Assembly (NCBI GenBank): GCA_029339195.1
Contig: JAPTJF010000162.1
Location: forward strand, 56,051 to 120,050
Direction: 5' to 3'
DNA from: Micractinium sp. NFX-FRZ
Lineage: Eukaryota; Chlorophyta; Trebouxiophyceae; Chlorellales; Chlorellaceae
Length of the DNA: 64,000 bases
The notes under the pieces were generated by a model. That model was not told the origin of the DNA, ran no database searches, and saw only the letters and a program-made list of their open reading frames with translations. Positions 41,577 to 53,100 of this stretch are shown piece after piece. The translations under genes and the position numbers were made by a program. Each line of letters starts with the position of its first letter. Positions within the stretch are counted from its first letter, which is position 1.

Positions 41577-44500
41577 ATGCTGGCCGCCCTGTCCTCCCCT
41601 GCCTGCGCCCTGCGCCCGTCCAATGCGCAACGGCTGGTCACCCGGCGGCCGGCGGCGCTGCTGCCTGCTGGCCGGCGCGGCCCCCTGCGAGTGGCAGCAG
41701 AGCGGGTGAGTCGCAACAAGAGGGGAGGCGGGGAGGCACGAAGCGGCCCCGCCAGGACCTCGGCGCTTGTGTGCACCCGATCTCGGCCGATCCCCTCTTG
41801 GACGTAGAGGCCGCCGCGCGCCCAGCATTGGGCTCATCTCAGGGCCGGGCAGCAGGGGCAGGAGGCCGCTGTATGCGGCGCGGCTGGGTGCGTCACCCCG
41901 CTGCGCTGCGCCTGCCGCTAGCTCCTCTCGCCGCCCCCCTCCTCATGCGCCCCTCCCACACACTGCCGCAGGATGAGGACAAGCCTGATGTGCCCAGCAC
42001 CAGGCGGGAGCCCACGTTCACCACCAGGCAAGCTGGGGGGAGCGCTTGGCGGCGGCGCCGGGCACGGCGGTAGCCGCCGCCGGCGGGTGCACGGGGCAGG
42101 CCTGCTTGGGAGCACACCGCATCCTGGCCAAGTAGCCCCCCGCTCAACAATGCTTTCACCCCCCATGTCCCTTTGTCTTCCTGCACTACACTAACGCTCC
42201 TGTTGCTCCCCCTCTCCACCCCCTGCGCATCACTGCCCACCCACCACTGCAGCCCCCTGACTCCGGCCTTCACCCGCCGCCGGTGAGCGCCAGGCCGTCA
42301 CGCAGCGCTGCCTGCACAGCCGCCCGTCTGCCCTGCGGTCGGACCACACAGCACTCAGCCGCCGGCATGCGTGCCCGCCCGCAACGCCGACGCCTCGGAC
42401 ACTCCCGTCTTGCCCCAAGTCCTGCCCTCCCTCCCTCCCTCCCGTGTGCAGGGAGCACATTGTGGGGCGCGTGGCTGCGCTGGGCTTTGGCTTCTCCATC
42501 ATTGGAGAGGTGAGCGCTGGCCACCGGTGGTTTGCCTGCTTGCTTGTGCAAGGATGGGCTTCCTCGTGGCGATGCATCGTTAGTTAATTGTACAGGAAGG
42601 GGGGGCGTGCTGGCTTGTTTCCCGCGCCCCCTGCAGCAGCCTGGCACACGCTGCTGCCTGCATTGTTGAAAACACTGCCTGCATTACCCCGCACCTTCTC
42701 TGCAGCTGCTCACCGGCATCGGCCCCATCTCCCAGCTGCACTACGAGACGGGCCTTAGGTGAGGTTTGCTGGGCTTGGAAACATGGGTTGCTGTGCTTGG
42801 AATGTATTGGTTGCTGGGCTTGGAATATTGGTTGCTGGGCTTGGAAACATCCGGTGATGTGTTGTGGCAGGCGAGGCAGTATGCACACGACTGGTGCTTG
42901 GGAAACAGCTTCTCTGGCGTTGAAGGGGGTGCTGCGAATGTGCAGCAGTTGGCAGGGGATTGACAGCGACAAATGACGGCAAGTGCATGAGCTGCAGTCT
43001 CGTGATTCCCGCCGCTTGCAAACCGCCCCACCCCTGCAGCTACAACTTCATCTACACCCTGCTGCTGGGCCTGGCCGGGTTCGGGCTCATCGGAGGCCTG
43101 AGGCCCGGTGAGTGGGTGCCTGCTCCCTCCCTGCCTGCCCCGTGTACGCCCATCCGCCTGCTGCGCTCCCTGCTGCTGCGGCGGCGGCGGACGCCGCCTA
43201 CTCTGCGCCTGCCTGTCTGCATGTTGCCACGCTGTGCTGCGCGCTATGGAACAGCCAGCTGCTCCCCAATCTGACGCCGTCCCCCTCGCCCCCTCCTTGC
43301 TGCATTGTGTTGCATCTCCCCCTGCAGGCTCCCCCACCTTTGAGCGCGCCAACCTTGTGGACGCCTCCAAGCGCGGCCCGCCCCCCAACCTCTTCAAGGA
43401 GGTGAGATGCTGTGTGCTTCCGGCGAATGATTGCACACAGCTGGCACACAGCCCTGCTTGCGCATTCACTGCACCCAGCTAGCTGTACACGCACCCCACA
43501 GCTGCACTAGCACACCATCCTGTGGCCCTGTCTGGCTCTTGCATGCATTGTTTGAAGAAGAGAGTGTTCGCATGCGAGGGGCACGCCCCCACCTCCTCAA
43601 ACGTGGGGGAGGGAGGTCAGCGGGCACACTGGCCAGCTCACCTGCAACACACTTGCTGGCAGTTGCCACCAGCACAGGCTGCTTGCCTGTACTTGTTCTT
43701 GCCTGGCCTGCCCCCCCCTCCACTGTACAGCTCGCTCTGCATGTTCCTTAGCAGGTGCCCTCCCGTCTCCCTCCCTCCCCCCCCGCTCGCTCCTGTACTG
43801 CAGCCCCGCAAGTTCCTGATGCAGTACGATGCGTACATTGGCCGCATCGCCATGGCAGGTGCGCTGTGGTTACGCGCTGCGCTAACCCGGCTAGCCCTTG
43901 CTGGCTCGTGACGTGGTGTGGCAGCTTGCCCCCTCCCGCTGCAGCAAGCAACGACAGTCGCTTGCTGCTTCCCGTCTCGGCAAACCCCATGCTGTGCCTG
44001 CACTTGCAAGCTTCTGTAATATGGCCTTGCTGTACTGCTTTGGTGATACAACCTTTGCATCTCTGTTTCCTCATGCAGGCTTTGCCGGCGCCTGCATCCT
44101 GGAGTATATGTACGGCGGGCAGGCCCCGCTGGCGCACTTTGGCCTGATCACCCCAGGCACCCCCCTGGCCAGCGCGCCCTGGTGAGCAGCGGGGAGGCAA
44201 GCGGGCACCTGGGGCTGAAGGACGGGGAGCAGGACTGGGGGGCTGTGGCTGTGTGAAGGGAGAGCGGTGATGGTGGTGGTGTCTTCTTTGTCTGGAGCAG
44301 CAATGTGGTGGCAGCGGGGCATAAAGAGGGGAGTCAGTGGAGGGTTAGGGGCTGGCTGGCACTTGGTACTCGCCATGAGTGGCACTCCCATGGTGAGTGC
44401 CTCCCACTGCACACATGTCCATCGCTTGCAGAAGGTGGTTTCAGGCTCGTCATCTCCCACACCACCCTCTTGCAGAGGTAATCATGTGATGTGTGTATTC

Positions 44501-44610
44501 CTCACTCTGTCTGCAGGCTGATCATCCTCCCGGTCACCCTCTTCCTGGCCACCGGCTTTGGCCTGCTGGCCTCCGCCGGCGACCCCGGCCGTGACACCGA
44601 GAACTACTGA
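41577..44610 (+). CDS. Plastid-targeted light-harvesting-superfamily (PsbS-like) membrane protein
   Basis: Ten exons, 41577-41705, 41972-42027, 42253-42282, 42452-42509, 42706-42758, 43040-43107, 43328-43401, 43804-43858, 44079-44181 and 44517-44610, give 239 residues. N-terminus MLAALSSPACALRPSNAQRL ... RRGPLRVAAE is a plastid transit peptide. The mature part has EHIVGRVAALGFGFSIIGE then LLTGIGPISQLHYETG, close to the PsbS helix-and-loop pattern (ExxVGRxAxLGFxxSxxGE, then QLxxETG). After a second helix (YNFIYTLLLGLAGFGLIGGL) comes a weaker repeat, YDAYIGRIAMAGFAGACILE, and a last helix (LIILPVTLFLATGFGLLA). So it is a thylakoid LHC-superfamily member with three or four helices. A role in chlorophyll or carotenoid binding or photoprotection is inferred. 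Intron 2 has a GC donor; exon 3 is only 30 bases. It is not a standard PsbS: the second motif has Asp for Glu. Confidence 0.82.
42755..42855 (+). repeat. Short tandem repeat at the start of LHC-like intron 5
   Basis: Four diverged units of GGTTGCTGGGCTTGGAA follow the donor of exon 5. Confidence 0.8.
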
Positions 44611-46139
44611 GCGAGGCGCACGGAAGTCTAAGAGGCACCCTGGCGCTGGTGTGTTCACGCTGTGACGTTGCCCAGCACGAGAGCTGCTGATACTCGCAGA
44701 CACTTAGGCAGCCTCAAGCCTCCGCTGAGCTTGATGGCGCTCGCGCAGCGCTGCCGCGGCGGCGTGATGGCTCACACTAAGAGCCCCCTTCCCACCGTAC
44801 CCGTTGTTTTCCTCAACTTGAGCTTGGGACTGGATCCCTCCCCACCTGCGATGCTACTTGCACTGCTTTGAACCGTCCAACCTTGCCACCTGCGCCCCTC
44901 GCATGTTGTGACCGTGCTGCATACAGCAGCGTGCAGCGTTGATTGTTAGCTCGGCACTTCATCATTCGGAGAGCACCAAGTGATGAAAGGGTTGACAGCC
45001 TGACGGTGCTTGGAGAGGCTGGAGTGCTGCCCAGAGGCGGCTGCTTTGCTTCCTTTAAATACAAGGGAGCCAAGGAGTGTCGTTGCTGGCGGGGATGGCA
45101 CCGGCACACAAACGACTTTTCTCTCTGCCGGCCGAGTCCGCAGCAGCCAACGAGGGCACTGCACCCCCACCAGTGAGATGGCGCGTCTGCTGCCGCGGCT
45201 GTGGCAGCCGGCTTGGGAGGATCAGCACAAGGAGGCGCTGGGACTGTCCTGTGCCCGCCGCTGTGTGCACCATCTTGGCGAATCGGCTTGGTGGGCAGCA
45301 GCCCAGGCTGGCGCACACCCCCTGCTGGCATACACGCCGGTGCGAGGCGCTGGCAGGCCACCCATTCCTGCCACAGAGTGCTGGGGGGCCGGCGCCAAGC
45401 GCTGTCACCTTGCGGGCTTGCTCGTGCCTGGCAGTGCCAGTTTGGAGCGCTGCCCTTTGTTGGTTCGTGCTCGTCTGTTTCCCCCCACGTGCATGCATCA
45501 GCGGCTCTTGGGCCCCCTTAGCCCCTCACTGCCTTCATGACGCCACTTGTGGCTTTAGCTCATGGCAGCGGAGAGGCGGGGCCCCGCCCGGTTTTGGGTC
45601 CCAGGCCTCGAAGTGCCTGCCCATCTCCCTGACGAGCTTGCTCCGATCTCGCCCTCCGATGCTTTAGCGCTCGCATGCTTGATTGATTCATTGAGCAGCG
45701 TCAGTCATAGGCGGTGGTGTCGTGCGCTGTCGTGCAACACAGGCGTTGGCCGTGTTGGCCGTGTTAGCCACGTCAGCACCTGGCGGGTGAGGAAGCGACA
45801 GCCTCCTTTCGCCACCAACTCGTGCTGCAACTTCGCACAGCCCAAGCCGAGGCCAACCCGAGTAGAAACCACCGCCACCAGACCGCGAGGTGCTTGGGTT
45901 GTGGGCGCGCTGCTTTCAGGCTGCTTTTGCGCACGCTGCTTGTGGCTGACGCCCGGTGTGCACACCTGTGCGCGCTGCGAACCAGCCTGGTTCGTGGGCA
46001 AGGCGGCTGAGATAGGGCGGCAGCGGGGCCGCAACCAGGGTCGCCTTCACCAATCTGCCCCTGCCTTGTCCTGCATTCACGGCTCCCTTGCTTGCACTAT
46101 GTTCTGCCTCCCTCGCAGTACTCAGTTCACGCCGTCATC
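44611..46139. other. Intergenic region between LHC-like and IFI6/27-like genes
   Basis: 1529 bases, no gene accepted. A 5'-UTR acceptor (CCCTCGCAG at about 46118) lies about 20 bases before the next ATG. Confidence 0.45.
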
Positions 46140-46514
46140 ATGGGCCTTCGTGACGTGCTGCCCTCCAAAAGGACGGTGCTCATTGGGTGTGCGGCAGGCG
46201 GGGCTGTGGCTGTGGCCTGCACACTCGGTGGCCTGCCGCTTGCGCTGGCCCCTGTCGGCTTCAAGGGCGCTGGCGTGACTGCCGGCAGCACTGCCGCGGC
46301 TATCCACTCGTGGGTGGGACCCACCGTTGCTGCAAAGGCAGCGGGCGGCTTCTTCGCTGCCGCGCAGGCGGTAGGTGCGACCGGTGCCGTGGCGGCCGCG
46401 CCCACGGGCTCTGTGCTGGTGCTGTCGGCTGCGGCAGGCACGGTGGGAGGGGCGGCCACAGGGACGGCTGCCTACTGCGTTGAGAAGACCGGCAAGATTC
46501 TGAAGAAGGAGTGA
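46140..46514 (+). CDS. Interferon-inducible 6-16 (IFI6/IFI27) family small hydrophobic protein
   Basis: A single coding exon of 124 residues, start ATG just past a 5'-UTR splice acceptor. After a short basic N-terminus (MGLRDVLPSKR) nearly the whole protein is Gly/Ala/Val-rich membrane sequence: VLIGCAAGGAVAVACTLGGL, then LALAPVGFKGAGVTAGSTAA, then HSWVGPTVAAKAAGG and AAAQAVGATGA. The order GF-x-G-x-G-V-x-x-G-S-x-A-A, an Ala/Gly helix, then L/V-Q-x-x-G-A-x-G is the 6-16 family signature. It ends in basic EKTGKILKKE. Animal members sit in mitochondrial or ER membranes and affect apoptosis. In algae the role is unknown, and no interferon link is implied. Confidence 0.78.
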   Translation: MGLRDVLPSKRTVLIGCAAGGAVAVACTLGGLPLALAPVGFKGAGVTAGSTAAAIHSWVGPTVAAKAAGGFFAAAQAVGATGAVAAAPTGSVLVLSAAAGTVGGAATGTAAYCVEKTGKILKKE

Positions 46515-47144
46515 ATTCCCCGCCGGGGCCTGGCAGCCTGCGCGCCTTCTTGTGCCTGCTGGCTTCGACCGGCTGTGCACCCCCGTGCCCAGGGGCCTCT
46601 CCCTCCTGCTCTTGCGAGTGCTGCCCCCTGCGCATGCTGCCTGTCAAATCTGTGCGTGCCACTCGTGTTTGTCTTGTGCGTTCAACTCGTCTTGTCTTAC
46701 ACTCGGATTCAGCGAATCAGTGCCATGTGACATGCGCACTGTTGGTCAAAAGAAAGGAACAAAAGGAAAGCATACAACTTTAGACAACCAGCAACACGAG
46801 CGCCTCAACTGCGGCTCCCCAACTCCCGGCACAGACGACGAGCTGCACTGCACTGCGTGAGGCCCGGCTCGCCCCGATCCAGCCAGCCATCCATCCGTGT
46901 GCTGCGGTGGCCCCTGCCGCACGCCTCCACCTGCCGCAATGCCGCCAAGCGTTGGCGATGAGGGTGGTGGGCACGCGCGCGCACACACACACGTTGAAGC
47001 GCCGCTCCCAGAGCTCCACCACCTTCGCTCAGCTCTGCGTGGCGAGCTCACTGGTGGGGGTGGACGCTGACACCTGCCTTTGTACGGCCGGTGGGCAGGC
47101 CCGAGGCAGGCCCTTGGAGCCTAGACCCTGAGGGCCCAGGCCCC
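46515..47144. other. Convergent intergenic region between IFI6/27-like and CCAR1-like genes
   Basis: 630 bases. TTACA at 46697-46701 (TGTAA on the minus strand) is a polyadenylation candidate for the CCAR1-like gene, about 445 bases past its stop. No gene seen. Confidence 0.45.
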
Positions 47145-50100
47145 TCAGCCCTGCTTGGCGTGCTCGGTGATGCGTGCGATGACGTCTGCCTTCTTGCCGC
47201 CGGTGGGCAGGCCGTGCAGGTGGAGGTACTTGGAGAGCTGGGCCACGGTGAGGCTGGCCAGCTTGCCCTGGGCGGCCAGGCCCTGCAAGGGGGGAAGGCA
47301 GAAAAAAACGGGTCAGCAAGCAAACCAGGGACAGTTGCCCTGCGGGGAGGGAAGGCAGAAGAGGATGGGCTAGTGAACAGAGTAGAGGCAGTTGGGGGAG
47401 GTGCAGGTGTGTAGTGAGGCTGGCCAGCGTGCCCTGGGCGGCCAGGCCCTGCACAGAGGAAAGGCGGAAGAGGATGGGGCTGGTGAGCACAGTCGAGGCA
47501 GTTGGAGGAGGTGTGGGTGTGTGGTTGGCCAGCTTGCCCTGGGTGGCCAGGCCCTGCACAGAGGAAAGGCGGAAGAGGATGGGCTGGTGAGCAGAGTCGA
47601 GGCAGTTGGCGGAGGTGCAGGTGTGTGGTGAGGCTGGCCAGCTTGCCCTGGGAAGCCAGGCCATGCAGTGAGGGAGGAGAGCAAAAAGTTAACGGGCTGG
47701 TGAGAAAAGTAGAGACAGGCGGGAGATGCAGGTGTGTGGTGAGGCTGACCAGCTTGCCCTAGGAGGCCAGGCCCTGCGGTGAGGGAGGCGAGCAAAAAGA
47801 TAACGGGCTGGTGAGCAGAGTAGAGGCAGTTGGGGGAGGTGCAGGTGTGTGGTGAGGCTGGCCAGCTTGCCCTGGGAGGCCAGGCCCTGCGAGGGGGGAA
47901 GGCGGAGGGAGACGGGCGGGAGGTTGGCGAGCAAAGCGGCAGTTGAGAGGGGCGCGAGGGAGGTGCACACACCCGGCGAGCTAGGCAATGGCCAGGCTGG
48001 CGGGCCCAGAGGAAAGGAGCAGAGAGGAGGCACTCGCCCACGACGAGCGAACTAAGGCTGGGCAGACGAGCGCGCCATGCTGCCGATGTGTGGGGGCCTT
48101 GCACCTCAGCAGTTGAGGGCGTCTCGGGCCGGTCGCAGAGAGACCGGCATTTTCACGGACGCCATTTTCAGCCCCTTCCAACACCACCCCAGCAAGTGCT
48201 CAGAGGTCACCCCAAGCCAGCAAGCCAGCAAGATACAGCGGCACTGGCCTCAAAGCTCGGCGCCTCAACAACCATCCAGGGCCTGCTGGATATGGTCGTT
48301 CCACCCCCTCCCGACACCAACCCAAGCCAACGGTGCACAAGCCAGCGGTGCAGAAGCCAGTGAAACGGTGCACAAGCCAGTGAAACACAGCAGCACACTC
48401 GCCTCAATGTTCAGCGCCTCCACGTCGGCAGCCAGCGCCGCCTTCTCCGGGGTGGTCGCCTCCTTGGGAGAGCCCTCAGCCGCCTTGGGCGACTCTGCCT
48501 CTGCCTCTGCCTCCGCCTCTGCCTCCGCAGCAGCCTCAGCCGCAGCAGCAGGCTCCTGAGCCGCCAGCGAGGCGGCGCCGTCTGCCACAGCGGGCTCAGC
48601 GGCGGGCTCCTCCATCTCGGCGTCCCGCCCCGCCTGCTGCCCCGCTGGCGCCTCCTCCGCAGGCGCTGCCTCTGCCTCCCCCGCAGGTGCCGCCTCTGCC
48701 ATGCCAGCATCGCCGCCGCTGCCGCCGGCGGCAGCAGCGGCCTGCTCCTTCTCCTCGGCCTTCACCTCGGCAGCAGCGGCCTGCTCCTCCTCGGCCTTCA
48801 CGTGAGCAGCCGCTGTCTCTGCCAGCTCAGCGGGGGAGGGCTCCACCTCGGACTCGCACAGATGCATGTACTGCACGCGCTCGTTCTTGTAGCGCCCAGA
48901 GGCGTCCTGATGAAGAGGGGGGCGGGGAGAGAAGAAGAGGAGGTGAGGTTTGCAAGGCAGGGGAGGAGGGGGGAAGGAGGTGAGGTGTGGTGCATGCAAT
49001 GCGCCACGTTCAGTCTGGTACCGCCCGGCTGCCTGCGGGCGACGTGCGGGCAGGGGCAGTGCCACGCAGTACAGTACTGCCCCCCCGCAGCATCCCTCAC
49101 GGAGACACTCAGCCGCAGCCCCCAGGCAACGAAGCTTTGCCCCCGATTGCAGCCCACCCCTGCAGCACCATAGATCCAAACAGCGATCCAATAACCTGCT
49201 CGCCGACACATCCGGGCACAGCTCCCTGGCCACTGTATGCCGCCCCTCCTTGGCAGCCCACACCCTGCAGTACCATACTGCGGCACCACTCACCGCCACG
49301 TTCAGGCACAGCTCCTTGGCCACGGTGTGGTGGATCGCCTGGCCCAGCGACTCCAGAAGCCGGCGCAGGTCCTCGGTCCTGCAGGGGGTGCATGCAATCA
49401 ATGGACAGCTTGGTGGCACTTGGAGAATAGATGTACCAGGATTGAGGGGGTCCAAGGGTGGAGTAGGCGTGGTGCATTGCCTGGCCCAGGGCGTGCCGCA
49501 GCCGGCACAGGTCCTCGGTCGTGCGCGTGTAGGCGCAAGTTGCAGTCGAACAGCTTGTTGGCACATGGAGACGGGTGTGCACCAGGTGTGAAGGGCGGGT
49601 GCATAAGTGAGGTGCGCCACCGGGCCCGGAGACTCTAGAACTGAGTGCATGCCCTTCACACACAGATGTGCCAAAGCACACACGGCACCCGGTGCGGCCC
49701 AGGAAACAGAAGGCCAGGCACACCCCCAACAAACTTGCACAAGCAATGCAACCAGCGCAGCAACACTCGGCGTACTCAATTGACGTGGGCCGCCTCCGGT
49801 GCGGCCCAGGAAGCGCAAAGCCAGGCACACCCCAATGAAGCACCCTAAGCACACACACAAACACGCGCCCGCCCACGCGCCCGCAGCACGCACTTGACGT
49901 AGGCCGCCCCCGTGCGGTCCAGGAAGCGGAAGGCCAGGCAGAGCGCCTCGTTGCTGACCACGGTGCGCTTCTTGGCGCCGCCCGCCCCGCTGGCCGCCGC
50001 CTCGCCCTCCTCCTGCTTCTCCCCCGCAGCGGCACCGGCGGCCTCGGGCGTGGCCTCCTTCTTCTCCCCGCCGGCGGAGGCGCCCTCCTCAGTCTTGCTC

Positions 50101-53100
50101 TTCTTTTCGGCTGCAGGCAGAGCATGGGAATGAGACATGCACAGATTGAGGAAGAGAGGGCATGCATGCATGCCCACGGAAGTGCAGCTCGCCTCACACT
50201 CACATGCACCAACCCACCACCCACCCTCTCCACCTCCAGCTTGCCTCCCATCCCAGCACACCCCCAGACACACACACACACACAAACACACAACGCCAGC
50301 ACCACACGGCAAGCACTACACATGGTAATACAGCCCGCCCGCCCCCGCACCCGCCGCCTTCTCCCCCTCCCGCTTGCGCTTCCGCTCCTCCCGCCGCTTG
50401 ATGGCCGCCTCCCTGCACACAGCAAGCGCAAGCAGCAGGAGATGTAAAACAAGTAGTAGTACTTACTAAGCGCAACCAGGACAGCTGGCACTACCTGCCC
50501 ACCCCCAATTGTTCGCAGGCTCCCCGGCAGTTTAGCTCTACCAACCGCTGGCGCAACCAGGATGGCGGCCGCTGTACCGCCCCACCCCCACCCCCTCATT
50601 GCCAGGCTGTACGAGCAAACCCACCGCTGGCGGTACAGCTCTGCCAAGATGGCGGCATCGCTGTTCCGCCCCACCCCCCTCTCGTTGCCAGGCAAGGCAG
50701 TACAGTCCCTCACTGCCAGGCAGCAGGCAAGGCAGTACGACCCCACCCACCGCTGGCGGTACAGCTCTGCCAGGATGGCGGCGCCGCAGCACCGCCCCAC
50801 CCCCCTCACTGCCAGGCAAGGCAGTACGACCCCACCCACCGCTGGCGGTACAGCTCTGCCAGGATGGCGGCGCCGCAGTCGCGCAGCAGCGCCTCCTGCA
50901 GCGCCTCGGCAAACAGGGAGAGCTCAAAGGTGCCCTCGTCCCTGCAAGAAGGGGGGGAGAGTGGGTGGGGTGGGGAGGACCAGTGGTGTAAGTTAGGGCA
51001 GGCTGAACAGGGAGAACTCAGAGGTGCCCTTGTCCCTGCACAGGAGGTTGGGCGGGGTGGGTTTGTGGTGAAGGGGGAGGCAGAGGGGAGGGCAGAGCAG
51101 CGGTGTGAGGCATGGGGAGAACAACGGGCCCCCAACACGCCCAGCACCACCTCAGCAAGGCCCCGCATGCCCAGCACTCACTTGTCCGACGCGTTGTAGT
51201 CCAGCAGGCCGTCCAAGCTGATGGCAGCGGTCTTAAGGCGCAGCGCATCCGTGTGCAGTCCCACCAGCTGCGGAAGAAGCCACACGACGTGGGCGGGTGG
51301 GGAGAGCGTGGTGGCAGGTGGAGGGGCAGGGGTCAGGGTCTTCGGGTGCAGCGCACATCCGTGTGGGAGGCAGCCCCACCAGCTGATGAGGTGTGTGGCG
51401 GAGTGTGGGAGGAGTTTCCAAGGTATGGGGGCAGGGCACCGGGATGTCCGGGCCTTCCACACCCACAAACATGCAGCTGGGGCCGGTTGGCCACTACAAC
51501 TACGTGCAGGCAGAGGTGCCCTCCACCTCCACCTCTGCCTTCCTTTCTTCCCTCCCACGCCCAACTCCCAAGCTCCCCCCCCACAATTCGCATTATCAGT
51601 TCCCACCTGCAGCTGCGGCTTTTCAGGCATGGCCGGCTCGGGCAGCGGTGCCTCCTCCTCTGCCTCCTTCTTCTCCTCCTCAGCAGGCGCGATCTCCTTC
51701 TTCTCCCCACCCTCCTCCTTCTTCTCTGCCGCCGCTGCCGTCTTCGCCTTCTGCAGCAACAGGCCAGGCGCAGCAGTGAGGCACATCAGGCAGGAAAGAG
51801 TGCATGCTACCCATGCATGCCCCTATCCGTTGTCGCCCCCCGGCAGCCGCCATGGCCGCCCCTCTGTGCTGGCCGGCCCTGCCACCCGGGTCCGCTCTTC
51901 CCATCCACCCAGCCTGTACCGTACCTGCCTCCCTGCGCCTCCGAGACCCCTGCCGCACACCCTCCCTGCTCCCCTCCTTCAGACGGGAGGTGCTGAAAAG
52001 TACTGCGGCAGCCTCCTCTCCTGCAACCCTCTTCATCCTCACCCTGCCCGCCCCGCTACATACAGATCATACTTTGAAGCACGCATTCCTCACCTCTGCT
52101 GCAGCCTTCTCCTCGGCCGCTGTCTTCTTGGCCTCCCGCTCAGCCGCCGCCTTCTGAACAAGCACCGCCTTCTGCTGCTCCCATGCCGCGGGCCACTCCT
52201 GGGCGCTGGGCAGGCAGCTGCGGAGGGAGGGGAGGCGGGGCGGAGGGAGAGGAGGGGTGTGATGGTGTTGAAGAGAAGAAGAAGAGGAAGAAGAAGAAGG
52301 AGAAAATGGGTGATGACGGAGCGAGCCAGCAAGCAGATGGGATGAGGAGTGGGCAGGTTGAGGTGCAACTCACTAGCCGTCATCCCTGCCCTGACCCGTG
52401 GGCCTTCCAGCCAGCACCCTCCCTGCAAGCGACTACAGCCAGCTCACTCCCCGCGAGGCATCCGCCTGGAACAGCACCGTCACCTCCCCACAGACCACTG
52501 CGCACCCATCCCTTGGCCCTTCATCCCTGCCCTGGCCCCTGGCCCACGGGCCCTCCAGCCCGCCCCGCCTCAAACCAAGCAACTACAGCCAGTAACACTT
52601 TTGTTCTAGAAACTTCGCTGAGAAATCAATGAATAAATCATTCTCACTCACCGCGAGGCATCCGCCAGGAACAGCACCGTCACCTCCCTGTGGTGCTCAA
52701 CGTCGTTGCGGTCCAGGCGCTGCAGCACACCAAGCGACGCACCAAAGCGATGCAAGTGTTAACAGACACACACACGCCGGCAGGCAGTGCTCAAGGCTGG
52801 GGTGCTCCACGCCGTGGCAGTCCAGGCGCTGCAGCACACCAAGCAGTTGGAGGATCAACAGAGTCGCACGCAAGCAGACGAGCAGCGCTCAACGCTGCTT
52901 TAATAGGACGCGACACTCCCTCCACGCACAACCTGCTGCATATGCCTTGGCACCAGCGGTCCACGCCCCCACAACATATGAACAACCTCGTGATTAATGA
53001 ACACACACCGTGTACTGCACTTCGACGAAGCGAGTGAAGCTGCCGGCAGCCGCCGCAGGCGCCAGGTCCAGCTGTACCTGCGCCTTCACGTGCCGCACCG

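Noticed and set aside
47145..47282. C-terminal SAP domain taken as Ku70
   Set aside because: The upstream exons match DBC1/CCAR1 (GIFCLGGRCDPAVDGDP, VLFLADASRCLP) and none shows Ku features.
47248..47895. CRISPR-like or satellite array
   Set aside because: The units copy the adjacent exon start and acceptor, spacers are related rather than unique, and the context is a eukaryotic intron.
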